Assembly: GCA_013867245.1 (NCBI GenBank)
Contig: JACENB010000009.1
Coordinates: 1 to 6,178 of the forward strand
Source: Nitrosopumilaceae archaeon
GTDB taxonomy: Archaea > Thermoproteota > Nitrososphaeria > Nitrososphaerales > Nitrosopumilaceae
Reading direction: 5' to 3'
Length of the DNA stretch: 6,178 nt
Shown here: in pieces, positions 1 through 5,224 of the stretch
How positions within the stretch are numbered: the stretch's first letter is position 1
Layout of the letters: each line of letters opens with the position of its first letter
Notes under the pieces: generated by a model
What the model saw: the letters and a program-made list of their open reading frames with translations, nothing else
Database searches by the model: none
What the model was told of the DNA's origin: nothing
Position numbers and translations under genes: made by a program

Positions 1-428
1 CAGTTCCAGAAAGAAAATTATCTGAAGGATTAGTTGATGCTGCAATTTCAGCAGCTACAAGGGATCCAAGATTTCCTCCAGTTACAGAAGAGGAATTAGA
101 TAAAATAACATTCGAAGTGACTGTACTTTCACCTCCAGAAGAGATCAAAGTAAATGAATATTCTGAATATTTATCACAAATCAAAGTTGGAACTGATGGA
201 TTAATTGTAGAGAATGAATTTACTTCAGGATTATTGTTACCTCAAGTTCCTACAGAATACGGATGGAATGAAAAAGAATTCTTAGAATACACATGTCAAA
301 AAGCAGGATTAAACAAAGATGCATGGAAGGACGAATCAACCAAAATTTCAAAATTTCAGGGAATTATTTTCAAAGAAGAAGAACCTAATGGAAATATCAT
401 TAGAGAATCAGCTAATGATCTTTTATAA
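1..428 (+). CDS. AMMECR1-domain protein, 3' part (N-terminus outside window)
   Basis: The open frame runs in from the left edge (first full codon at 3) to a TAA at 426-428, giving 141 visible residues. The family is usually about 190-205 residues, so roughly 55-60 are missing, including the LRGCIG signature that normally lies just upstream. Family landmarks seen: RDPRFPPV, the VTVLSPPE strand, KVGTDGLIVE, SGLLLPQVP followed by a Trp/Glu-rich segment (YGWNEKEFLEYTC), and a C-terminal KFQGIIFKEEEP. These match archaeal AMMECR1 homologues such as the Pyrococcus protein of known structure. The ATG-like GTG at 117 is internal and not the start. The biochemical function is not established; the protein is soluble and has no membrane segment here. 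MEMO follows 20 bases downstream. AMMECR1, MEMO and a radical SAM protein form a recurrent prokaryotic association, and the third partner is not in this window. Confidence 0.93.
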   Translation, partial: VPERKLSEGLVDAAISAATRDPRFPPVTEEELDKITFEVTVLSPPEEIKVNEYSEYLSQIKVGTDGLIVENEFTSGLLLPQVPTEYGWNEKEFLEYTCQKAGLNKDAWKDESTKISKFQGIIFKEEEPNGNIIRESANDLL

Positions 429-437
429 AATAAAGTT

Positions 438-442
438 GAGGT
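438..442 (+). promoter_or_regulatory. Shine-Dalgarno of the MEMO gene
   Basis: GAGGT lies 6 bases before the ATG at 449, in the 20-base gap after the AMMECR1 stop. It is one of only two clear Shine-Dalgarno sequences in the window. It supports translation of MEMO from a polycistronic AMMECR1-MEMO mRNA and fixes the ATG at 449 as the start. Confidence 0.75.
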
Positions 443-448
443 AGTGTT

Positions 449-1276
449 ATGATTAGAAAACCAGTTGTTGCAGGGCAGTTTTATCCTGGAACAAAGGAGG
501 AACTTGAAGGGATTATAGATTCATGTATTCATCACAAGTATGGACCTGGTAATCAAATACAAGAAGATGAGAAAATTTTCGGCATCATCTCTCCACATGC
601 TGGCTATGTGTATTCTGGGCCTACTGCATGTCATTCTTACAAAGCAATTTCATCGAAAAATCCTGAACTAGTAATCATTCTGGGACCAAACCACTTTGGA
701 GTTGGAAAAGATGTGGCTACAATGGTTGATGCCAAATGGGAAACGCCATTAGGACTGGTAGAAGTGGATTCAGAGGCTGCAAAAGAGATTTCAAATAATT
801 CAAAATACATAGAGATTGATGAATTTTCTCATTCAAAAGATCATAGTCTAGAAGTTCAGATTCCAATGTTACAATCAATTCTCTCTAACGAATTCAAAAT
901 TCTTCCAATAATTTTATTAGATCAGAGTTTAGAGATGGCAAAAGATGTTGGAAATGCAGTAGCTCAAATTGCAAGTTCAAGAAATACAATGATTGTTGCC
1001 TCTTCAGATTTTACACATTATGAAGAAAATTCATTTGCACATTCTCAAGACAAAGCGTTGATTGAGCCAATATTGGAGATGGATGTTGAAAAATTCTACA
1101 GAGTTTTAATGGAAAAAAGAGTAACTTCCTGTGGATATGGTGCTATGGCATCAGTAATGATTGCTTGTAAAAAGCTTGGAGCAACCAAAGGAGAGTTACT
1201 AAGCTATACTACTAGTGGAGATGTAATGGGTGACACATCATCAGTTGTAGGATATGGTGCGATTAAATTTATTTAA
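449..1276 (+). CDS. MEMO-family protein (AmmeMemoRadiSam system protein B type)
   Basis: This 275-residue protein covers the full family length. It shows the metal-site and active-site-like residues shared by MEMO proteins and related class III extradiol-dioxygenase folds: H50 in SPHAGY, H82 in GPNHFG, H132 in DHSLEVQIP, D187 and H190 in SSDFTH, and C228 in TSCGYG. Human MEMO1 has the equivalent His, His and Cys and has been reported to bind metal; no agreed enzymatic reaction exists for the archaeal proteins. The N-terminus (MIRKPVVAGQFYPG) is typical, and a GAGGT ribosome site sits 6 bases ahead. It is co-directional with AMMECR1 and probably co-transcribed and coupled in function. The stop lies 4 bases from the stop of the opposite-strand hydrolase; T-rich DNA just past it (1283-1300) may end the transcript. 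There is no signal peptide, so it is likely cytosolic. The family call is firm and the role is open. Confidence 0.95.
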   Translation: MIRKPVVAGQFYPGTKEELEGIIDSCIHHKYGPGNQIQEDEKIFGIISPHAGYVYSGPTACHSYKAISSKNPELVIILGPNHFGVGKDVATMVDAKWETPLGLVEVDSEAAKEISNNSKYIEIDEFSHSKDHSLEVQIPMLQSILSNEFKILPIILLDQSLEMAKDVGNAVAQIASSRNTMIVASSDFTHYEENSFAHSQDKALIEPILEMDVEKFYRVLMEKRVTSCGYGAMASVMIACKKLGATKGELLSYTTSGDVMGDTSSVVGYGAIKFI

Positions 1277-1280
1277 AAAA

Positions 1281-2675
1281 TTATTTCTTTATTGTTCTTG
1301 GGACAAGTTTTCCATGACCAAGTTTTCCAATCACTTCAAAGTCTTCAGCAATTAATTCTCCTCTAACAATTGTTTTTACAGGCCAACCTTTGAGATTTCT
1401 TCCTTCATAAACGATATAATCTGAAAATCCACCAAATAATTCAGAGGTTACCTCCTTTTCTTTTTTCAAATCAATCATTGTGATATCTGCATCAGAATTC
1501 TTTTCAAGAGTGCCTTTTTGAGGATACATTCCAAAGATTTGTGCGGCATTTTGGCTGGTAAATTGCACAAATTGCTCTAAGGAAATTTTATTCTGATTTA
1601 CTCCATCATTGAGCACTATAGGAAGCACAGTTCCAATTCCTGGAAATCCGGCTAATGCAGACCACACATCATCTCCCCCTAATTTGAGTTTGAGTTGATT
1701 TGCAACATGATCAGTTCCTATTGTATCAATTTGATTTGTAGAAAGTGCATTCCATACTGCTTTTCGATCATTTTCAGTTCTTATAGGAGGCATTACTTTT
1801 GCAAGATATCCATTTTGTTTTTCATAAGATAGTGTCAAGTAATGAGGACATGTCTCAACGAAAATTTTTGTTCCAAGTTTTTTCTCTTCTTGAATTTGTT
1901 TTAGAGCTTTTTCAGAACCAATATGAACAAAATAGATTACACAATCATAATCACGCCCAAACTTTGATACAGTTTTGATTGCTTTTGCTTCAAATTCAGG
2001 GGAACGGCTTTCAGACCATGCAGATAACCCATCTTGATTTTTCTCTCGTGCGGTCTGAATTCCACATCCACAGGATTCATAATCTTCTGCATGAACTAAA
2101 ACAGGACAACCAAGGGAAGCTGCGGTTTTAACTGTCTGTTCAACAATTTCGTTAGTTACATCAACATTAGCTGCAACAAGTTTAGAAGAATTAGGTGGCA
2201 TATCCATGTAAACATGACCAATTTCACCACCAAGATTCATGTAAATTTTGAATGAGGTAATTCCTTTATTGACACAATAATCCATTTCTTTGATTTGTTC
2301 AGGAGTAAAGATGGATGCATGTATTGCATAATCAACATAATGATTTTGAGATGCAGCATCTAACTGTGCTTGAAGTGAATTTGAAAATGGATCTCCTAAT
2401 CTAAGCATCCTCATCATAGTTGTAACACCACCAATTGCAGCTGCATGGGATTCAGTTTTTGCTGCTTCATTAATTGGAGAATAAACACCATAGTGAACAT
2501 GAGTGTCAATTGGACCAGGAATAGAAATCAGCCCATTTCCGTTGATTTTGGTATCACAAGCAGGAAGGTCATTTGTCAGACCAACTACTTTTCCCTCATC
2601 AATTATGATGTTTTTATCTACCATTCCTTGCGGTAGTATAACGTGTGAATCAACAATTACAGTATCATACGTCAT
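1281..2675 (-). CDS. Cyclic amidohydrolase, hydantoinase/dihydropyrimidinase-like
   Basis: This 464-residue protein belongs to the amidohydrolase superfamily that hydrolyses cyclic amides with a two-metal centre. The expected ligands are all visible: H59 and H61 (PGPIDTHVH), carboxylatable K143 (SFKIYM), H195 (LVHAED), H251 (YFVHIGS) and D322 (GTDH). The 56-residue step between H195 and H251 equals that in known hydantoinases. ETCPHYL (274-280) and a C-terminal beta-sandwich part (ADITMIDL, VRGELI) complete the fold. The residue after HVH is Tyr-Gly, where dihydroorotases carry a substrate-binding Arg, so I do not call it pyrC. A CGCG-type Cys pair (202, 204) lies just after the HAED loop. 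The substrate could be a dihydropyrimidine, hydantoin or allantoin-like ring. The ATG at 2673-2675 has no Shine-Dalgarno and is probably leaderless. It is a single gene, convergent with MEMO and divergent from the small Cys-rich gene. Confidence 0.88.
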   Translation of the reverse strand: MTYDTVIVDSHVILPQGMVDKNIIIDEGKVVGLTNDLPACDTKINGNGLISIPGPIDTHVHYGVYSPINEAAKTESHAAAIGGVTTMMRMLRLGDPFSNSLQAQLDAASQNHYVDYAIHASIFTPEQIKEMDYCVNKGITSFKIYMNLGGEIGHVYMDMPPNSSKLVAANVDVTNEIVEQTVKTAASLGCPVLVHAEDYESCGCGIQTAREKNQDGLSAWSESRSPEFEAKAIKTVSKFGRDYDCVIYFVHIGSEKALKQIQEEKKLGTKIFVETCPHYLTLSYEKQNGYLAKVMPPIRTENDRKAVWNALSTNQIDTIGTDHVANQLKLKLGGDDVWSALAGFPGIGTVLPIVLNDGVNQNKISLEQFVQFTSQNAAQIFGMYPQKGTLEKNSDADITMIDLKKEKEVTSELFGGFSDYIVYEGRNLKGWPVKTIVRGELIAEDFEVIGKLGHGKLVPRTIKK

Positions 2676-2728
2676 CTGAAAATTTTATTGCCTGCAGTCT
2701 ATTATGCGTTGAGATAGTCAATCTTTTC

Positions 2729-2737
2729 AAATATATT
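2729..2737 (+). promoter_or_regulatory. TATA-like box for the small Cys-rich gene
   Basis: AAATATATT preceded by TTTTC is centred about 36 bases before the ATG at 2769, predicting transcription from near 2760 and a leader of only a few bases. The alternative TTG at 2736 would fall inside this box, which argues for the ATG as the true start. This is a visual match only. Confidence 0.45.
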
Positions 2738-2768
2738 GATTCAAAAACCACATACGACAATAATAGAC

Positions 2769-3032
2769 ATGACAGAAGATGTATGTGACTTTTGTAAAGG
2801 AGTTGGTTCTAGCGGTTCAAATGTATGTGTATATTGTAATGGTACAGGAGAATGGAATCAAGCAGCACAAGCATATGTAAAAAATCACATCTGTCAATGC
2901 ATAGTAATGGATAGAAAATTTTGTCCAGTTTGCAACAAACCATGTCATCACGATACTTCACTAAATCCAAAACAAAAGATTGATCCAGGATATGGTGGAA
3001 TGTCAGAAAAAGAAGTTACTGTAATGACATAA
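2769..3032 (+). CDS. Small Cys-rich protein with two DnaJ-type CxxCxGxG zinc knuckles
   Basis: The protein is 87 residues from the ATG at 2769. An in-frame TTG at 2736 would add 11 residues but overlaps the apparent TATA box. Residues 6-13 (CDFCKGVG) and 20-27 (CVYCNGTG) are two CxxCxGxG repeats, as in the central zinc-binding region of DnaJ. DnaJ has four repeats, and there is no J domain here. A second cluster follows: CxC at 42/44, CxxC at 52/55, then C59-H60-H61, enough ligands for another zinc site. The tail (62-87) is polar and probably flexible. It has no signal peptide or membrane segment, so it is likely cytosolic. Such two-knuckle modules occur in small chaperone-like or RNA/redox-linked proteins, but I cannot assign a function. 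It converges on the membrane-protein gene with only 3 bases between stops. Confidence 0.8.
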   Translation: MTEDVCDFCKGVGSSGSNVCVYCNGTGEWNQAAQAYVKNHICQCIVMDRKFCPVCNKPCHHDTSLNPKQKIDPGYGGMSEKEVTVMT

Positions 3033-3035
3033 TCA

Positions 3036-3323
3036 TCAAGTATCTATTTTCTCAACAAAGTGTTTACCATCAGCTGTTCTACATTGTCGTGGATGTGATT
3101 CCATTACAGGATTACCTGCAGAAACGCATTCTTCAAAACTGTTAATATCAAAAAATTGTTTTTGAAAGGATTCAAAGATGGTGATTTTTGGCATTTCACA
3201 CGGGGCAGTAATACAATTGAAGGTTTCAAATTCGTTGATTAATGGAACAAAGAATATGACTGCAACAGATACTGAGATAATACAGACTATAGTTATCACT
3301 AGATTTTTAATCACTGGTTGCAT
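3036..3323 (-). CDS. Small single-pass membrane protein with a conserved ECV..G.PVMES.PRQCR domain
   Basis: This 95-residue protein has an uncharged hydrophobic segment at about residues 7-29 after one Lys, which should act as a membrane anchor with the remainder outside. The outer part holds C37 and C42 in a short loop and then, at 62-91, a conserved motif with key residues F63, E64, E65, C66, G70, P72, V73, M74, P78, R79, Q80, C81, R82, G86 and F89. I recognise this motif from many small exported or membrane-anchored archaeal and bacterial proteins. The Cys spacing (66 to 81) would suit a disulfide. No function is known to me. There is no lipobox. The ATG at 3321-3323 has no Shine-Dalgarno; a TATA-like stretch on the minus strand (about 3336-3346) fits a leaderless start. 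Confidence 0.78.
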   Translation of the reverse strand: MQPVIKNLVITIVCIISVSVAVIFFVPLINEFETFNCITAPCEMPKITIFESFQKQFFDINSFEECVSAGNPVMESHPRQCRTADGKHFVEKIDT

Positions 3324-3405
3324 TGAATAGCAGAATAAATATTGTTTATGATTAATTTGTAGAACACAACGTAGAATATTAAGAAATTACCAAAAAAGAT
3401 TTAGT

Positions 3406-3422
3406 AAAAAGTGATTCTTTTT
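3406..3422. repeat. Short inverted repeat, 6-bp arms
   Basis: AAAAAG (3406-3411) and CTTTTT (3417-3422) flank a 5-base loop in the gap between the membrane-protein gene and the structured region. The arms are low-complexity A/T and may be accidental. The remainder of 3324-3465 is AT-rich, and I see no gene in it. Confidence 0.3.
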
Positions 3423-3465
3423 GACTATGATTTTTTAACAAAGACATGATAGTATGGTATTCATT

Positions 3466-3565
3466 GAGTCAGAGACATCTCGCGGTGTTAGCTGGGGGCC
3501 CAAAAGCTCACATAAACTAGTTAATACAATTACAGAGTCTCCATAGTAAAGGAGACTGCTTTTTT
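3466..3565 (+). ncRNA. Candidate structured RNA or mRNA leader
   Basis: A locally GC-rich island (3478-3509, 20 of 32 bases G or C by hand count) stands out in very AT-rich DNA. It can fold as 3485-3493 with 3505-3513 (8 pairs, one mismatch and one G-U, 11-base loop). A second, perfect 7-bp hairpin pairs AGTCTCC (3536-3542) with GGAGACT (3551-3557) around an 8-base loop and is followed two bases later by six T (3560-3565). GAGAC at 3472-3476 could instead pair with GTCTC at 3537-3541, enclosing the first hairpin and excluding the second. This could be a separate small RNA ending at the T run or a regulatory leader of the downstream genes. It matches no RNA family I recognise. The structures were drawn by eye and the stems are short. 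Confidence 0.35.
3536..3565 (+). terminator. Hairpin followed by T6
   Basis: A 7-bp perfect stem with an 8-base loop is followed two bases on by TTTTTT, the layout of a bacterial intrinsic terminator. In archaea the T run alone can terminate. No + strand gene precedes it within 500 bases, so it would end a short RNA or attenuate reading into 3583 onward. Confidence 0.4.
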
Positions 3566-3569
3566 CTCT

Positions 3570-3574
3570 GGAGG
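3570..3574 (+). promoter_or_regulatory. Shine-Dalgarno GGAGG before the TTG at 3583
   Basis: GGAGG matches the archaeal anti-Shine-Dalgarno CCTCC core, and its 8-base spacing to the TTG at 3583 is close to ideal. It is 60 bases from the ATG at 3635, too far to serve that start directly. The TCTCC of the preceding hairpin (3538-3542) could pair with it when that hairpin is open. Confidence 0.5.
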
Positions 3575-3582
3575 ATTAATTT

Positions 3583-3648
3583 TTGGCCAATCTAGATCCT
3601 AAAGTAATTAATATTCCAAAAATTGAAGCACAGTATGTCATTTGGTGA
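3583..3648 (+). CDS. Possible 21-codon upstream ORF overlapping the zinc-ribbon gene
   Basis: A TTG at 3583, 8 bases after GGAGG, opens 21 codons that begin (M)ANLDPKVINIPKIEAQ and end at a TGA at 3646-3648. The frame is closed upstream by a TAA at 3577-3579. It overlaps the ATG of the zinc-ribbon gene (3635) by 14 bases in another frame, an arrangement that allows translational coupling. Evidence for translation is only the Shine-Dalgarno and the overlap. Possible readings are a leader peptide, a true N-terminus separated from the next frame by a frameshift or sequencing error, or chance. The peptide has no recognisable motif or membrane segment. Confidence 0.35.
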   Translation: MANLDPKVINIPKIEAQYVIW

Positions 3649-4162
3649 AGTTGATACACTAAACATGCTCTTTGACAAACTGCAAAGTTTGTTTGACGAG
3701 TCACAAGGATACTATGAATCATTTCTAGATACTAACAACATGTACAAAAAGGGTCAAATTAGTGACAAAGAATTCTTTCAGAAATTAGGAGATTATACAG
3801 TAGCATATTCTGCATTAGAATTTCTAGCAATCAAAGTAATCTTTGAATTAAAAAAATCAATGGGTTCAGGTTCTGGAAATACACAATCACCAGGTTTGAT
3901 GCCAGGTATGGGACAACCAGGAATGATGGCAGGGGGTATGCCACCTAGAGCAGGAACTGCACAAAATCCAGTTGGCGGCGGTCCTCCAGGAATTGTATCT
4001 GCACAACAAGCATTCAATGATGTTGGAACATTACCATCACCAGATCCTGCATTAATGCCAAGACAAAGAGCACCACAAAATAATGGAAACGGATGTTCAT
4101 CATGTGGTGCAGAGTTAAGACCAAATGCAAAATTCTGCACAAAGTGTGGAGCTAAAGCATAA
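3635..4162 (+). CDS. Helical protein with Gly/Pro/Met-rich linker and C-terminal zinc ribbon
   Basis: The protein is 175 residues from the ATG at 3635; an in-frame TTG at 3623 would add only four. Residues 1-76 look helical, with a stretch (MYKKGQISDKEFFQKLGDY, 36-54) that resembles the short SHOCT-type helical motif. Residues 77-150 are a low-complexity linker rich in Gly, Pro, Met, Ala and Gln. At the end is a zinc ribbon with C154, C157, C168 and C171 (CX2C-X10-CX2C, each pair followed by Gly). There is no signal peptide or membrane helix, so it is probably cytosolic. Terminal ribbons of this type are found on many archaeal proteins, often as protein- or nucleic-acid-contact modules; the function here is unknown. 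It converges with the next gene, which carries the same ribbon, with 21 bases between stops. Confidence 0.85.
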   Translation: MSFGEVDTLNMLFDKLQSLFDESQGYYESFLDTNNMYKKGQISDKEFFQKLGDYTVAYSALEFLAIKVIFELKKSMGSGSGNTQSPGLMPGMGQPGMMAGGMPPRAGTAQNPVGGGPPGIVSAQQAFNDVGTLPSPDPALMPRQRAPQNNGNGCSSCGAELRPNAKFCTKCGAKA

Positions 4163-4183
4163 AATTAGAAATTAAAAATTAGT
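4163..4183 (-). terminator. T-rich stretch after the minus-strand zinc-ribbon gene
   Basis: Read on the minus strand, the 21-base gap gives T runs of five (4174-4178) and three to four bases directly after the TAA at 4184-4186. This fits the T-tract type of archaeal terminator. The plus-strand reading has no comparable T run. Confidence 0.35.
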
Positions 4184-4543
4184 TTACTCTTGAGTTGTTC
4201 CACATTCTGGACAAAACTTTGCTGTTGCTGAAAGACTAGTGCCACATTCTGAACAAAACTTTCCATCAGTTTTTTGTTCAGTGTAAGCATTTCCCATTAA
4301 TCCAGAGCTCTTGACTGCTCCAGATGGCTCGTATTTTTCATCATCAATCAAAACAGGTTCAAAATCTTGTTCTGTTAAAAAGGTCATCATTCTTGGAATA
4401 CCTTTTCCATCATTGTTTGGATCTGGTACAGAATCTCCTAACCAAAATGCAAATCTCATTAGAGTTAGTTCTGGAGTTGAAAATGCCAAGGTATGTTTTG
4501 ACATGTATTCCTGTGCAGCTTTTTTGCCATCAAATACTTCCAT
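4184..4543 (-). CDS. Small hypothetical protein with C-terminal zinc ribbon
   Basis: This 119-residue protein has an N-terminal part (1-75) that is a mixed, soluble-looking domain I do not recognise. It includes an aromatic FAFWLGD segment (31-37) and an acidic DPNNDGKG loop (41-48). A short linker precedes a zinc ribbon with C97, C100, C111 and C114, again CX2C-X10-CX2C with KF before the third Cys. No catalytic motif, signal peptide or membrane segment is visible. The ATG at 4541-4543 has no Shine-Dalgarno, but a good TATA-like box lies 18-28 bases upstream, so the mRNA should be leaderless. It sits 43 bases downstream of the tRNA-Ala on the same strand, yet the box between them suggests separate initiation. 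Confidence 0.82.
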   Translation of the reverse strand: MEVFDGKKAAQEYMSKHTLAFSTPELTLMRFAFWLGDSVPDPNNDGKGIPRMMTFLTEQDFEPVLIDDEKYEPSGAVKSSGLMGNAYTEQKTDGKFCSECGTSLSATAKFCPECGTTQE

Positions 4544-4560
4544 GAAGATAATATTCGGTG

Positions 4561-4571
4561 TTTATGTATAA
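4561..4571 (-). promoter_or_regulatory. TATA-like box for the minus-strand zinc-ribbon gene
   Basis: On the minus strand it reads TTATACATAAA and lies 18-28 bases upstream of the ATG at 4543. That is the distance expected when the transcript begins at or next to the start codon. It lies between the tRNA 3' end and the gene. Confidence 0.5.
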
Positions 4572-4586
4572 TAGTTTCTGGAAAAG

Positions 4587-4658
4587 TGGACCGGGAGGGA
4601 ATCGAACCCTCGACATCCTCGTTGCGAACGAGGCATTATACCCCTAAACCACCGGCCC
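4587..4658 (-). tRNA. tRNA-Ala (anticodon CGC)
   Basis: The full cloverleaf folds on the minus strand in 72 bases without an intron. The acceptor GGGCCGG pairs with CCGGTCC and contains the G3-U70 wobble that is the alanine identity element; the discriminator base is A. The anticodon stem CCTCG/CGAGG encloses loop TTCGCAA, so the anticodon is CGC (bases 4624-4626), reading GCG. The T arm is GAGGG/CCCTC with loop TTCGAAT. The D stem is weak (G10-U25, with U13 facing U22). No CCA is encoded; the bases after the discriminator are CTTTTCC, whose T4 may end transcription. A TATA-like AATAAAAAC (minus strand, 4680-4689) is 22-31 bases upstream of the mature 5' end. Confidence 0.97.
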
Positions 4659-4679
4659 CTAAACTACTCTTGGAGATGT

Positions 4680-4689
4680 GTTTTTATTC
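4680..4689 (-). promoter_or_regulatory. TATA-like box of the tRNA-Ala gene
   Basis: GAATAAAAAC on the minus strand lies 22-31 bases before the mature tRNA 5' end, the normal spacing for an archaeal stable-RNA promoter with almost no leader. The match to the consensus is moderate. Confidence 0.4.
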
Positions 4690-4690
4690 A

Positions 4691-4713
4691 TTTATCAAAT
4701 TTTGTTTGATAAA
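4691..4713. repeat. Perfect 9-bp inverted repeat upstream of the tRNA promoter
   Basis: TTTATCAAA (4691-4699) and TTTGATAAA (4705-4713) are exact reverse complements separated by five bases. The dyad directly abuts the TATA-like box of tRNA-Ala on its upstream side and lies 70 bases past the thioredoxin stop. It could be a protein-binding operator or an RNA hairpin in a thioredoxin read-through transcript. With no T run directly after it, it is a poor terminator. Confidence 0.6.
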
Positions 4714-4752
4714 ACAAAAGATTGTATGTTTTTAGAAGCTGTAGAAAATTAT

Positions 4753-4777
4753 GAAAAAATAAGAAAAACGTGTTTTT
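4753..4777 (-). terminator. T-tract terminator of the thioredoxin gene
   Basis: On the minus strand, shortly after the thioredoxin TAA, come AAAAAC-AC-GTTTTT (inverted 6-bp arms, 4764-4777), then CTTA and a further run of six T (4754-4759). Two closely spaced T tracts are the usual archaeal termination signal. Confidence 0.55.
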
Positions 4778-4782
4778 GAGAA

Positions 4783-5109
<327 letters not shown>

Positions 5110-5188
5110 TGCAATGATGATTTGTTATTCACACCTAAAAACGTTCACCAGAATTACACCATATTTTTTGGGTGGAAAATTAATTCTG

Positions 5189-5196
5189 ATATATAC
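5189..5196 (+). promoter_or_regulatory. TATA box of the PRC-barrel/zinc-ribbon gene
   Basis: ATATATAC is the clearest TATA element in the window. It starts 36 bases before the ATG at 5225 and would place the transcription start near 5217, leaving a leader of about eight bases with no Shine-Dalgarno. Confidence 0.6.
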
Positions 5197-5224
5197 TTAA
5201 ATGACGTTTTGATAAATCCCAGTT

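Noticed and set aside
2445..2636. 63-codon plus-strand frame inside the hydrolase gene
   Set aside because: It is antisense to the metal-binding N-terminus of a well-supported enzyme and has no motif.
1281..2675. Calling the amidohydrolase a dihydroorotase (pyrC)
   Set aside because: The Arg expected right after the HxH motif is absent and the lysine and H195-H251 spacing follow hydantoinases.
2736..2768. TTG at 2736 as start of the small Cys-rich gene, adding 11 residues
   Set aside because: It lies inside the apparent TATA box, has no Shine-Dalgarno, and the ATG at 2769 sits at the right distance for a near-leaderless mRNA.
3466..3565. A tRNA, SRP RNA, RNase P RNA or C/D-box RNA in the GC-rich intergenic island
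   Set aside because: There is no T-arm consensus, no SRP or RNase P core motif, and no paired C and D boxes.
3793..4140. 115-codon open frame on the minus strand
   Set aside because: It is fully antisense to the zinc-ribbon gene; its Pro/Gly/Cys-rich product mirrors the low-complexity linker and shows no domain.
4311..4571. 86- and 73-codon plus-strand frames over the small ribbon gene
   Set aside because: Both are antisense to a gene with a clear zinc ribbon and its own TATA box; they have no motif or start signal.
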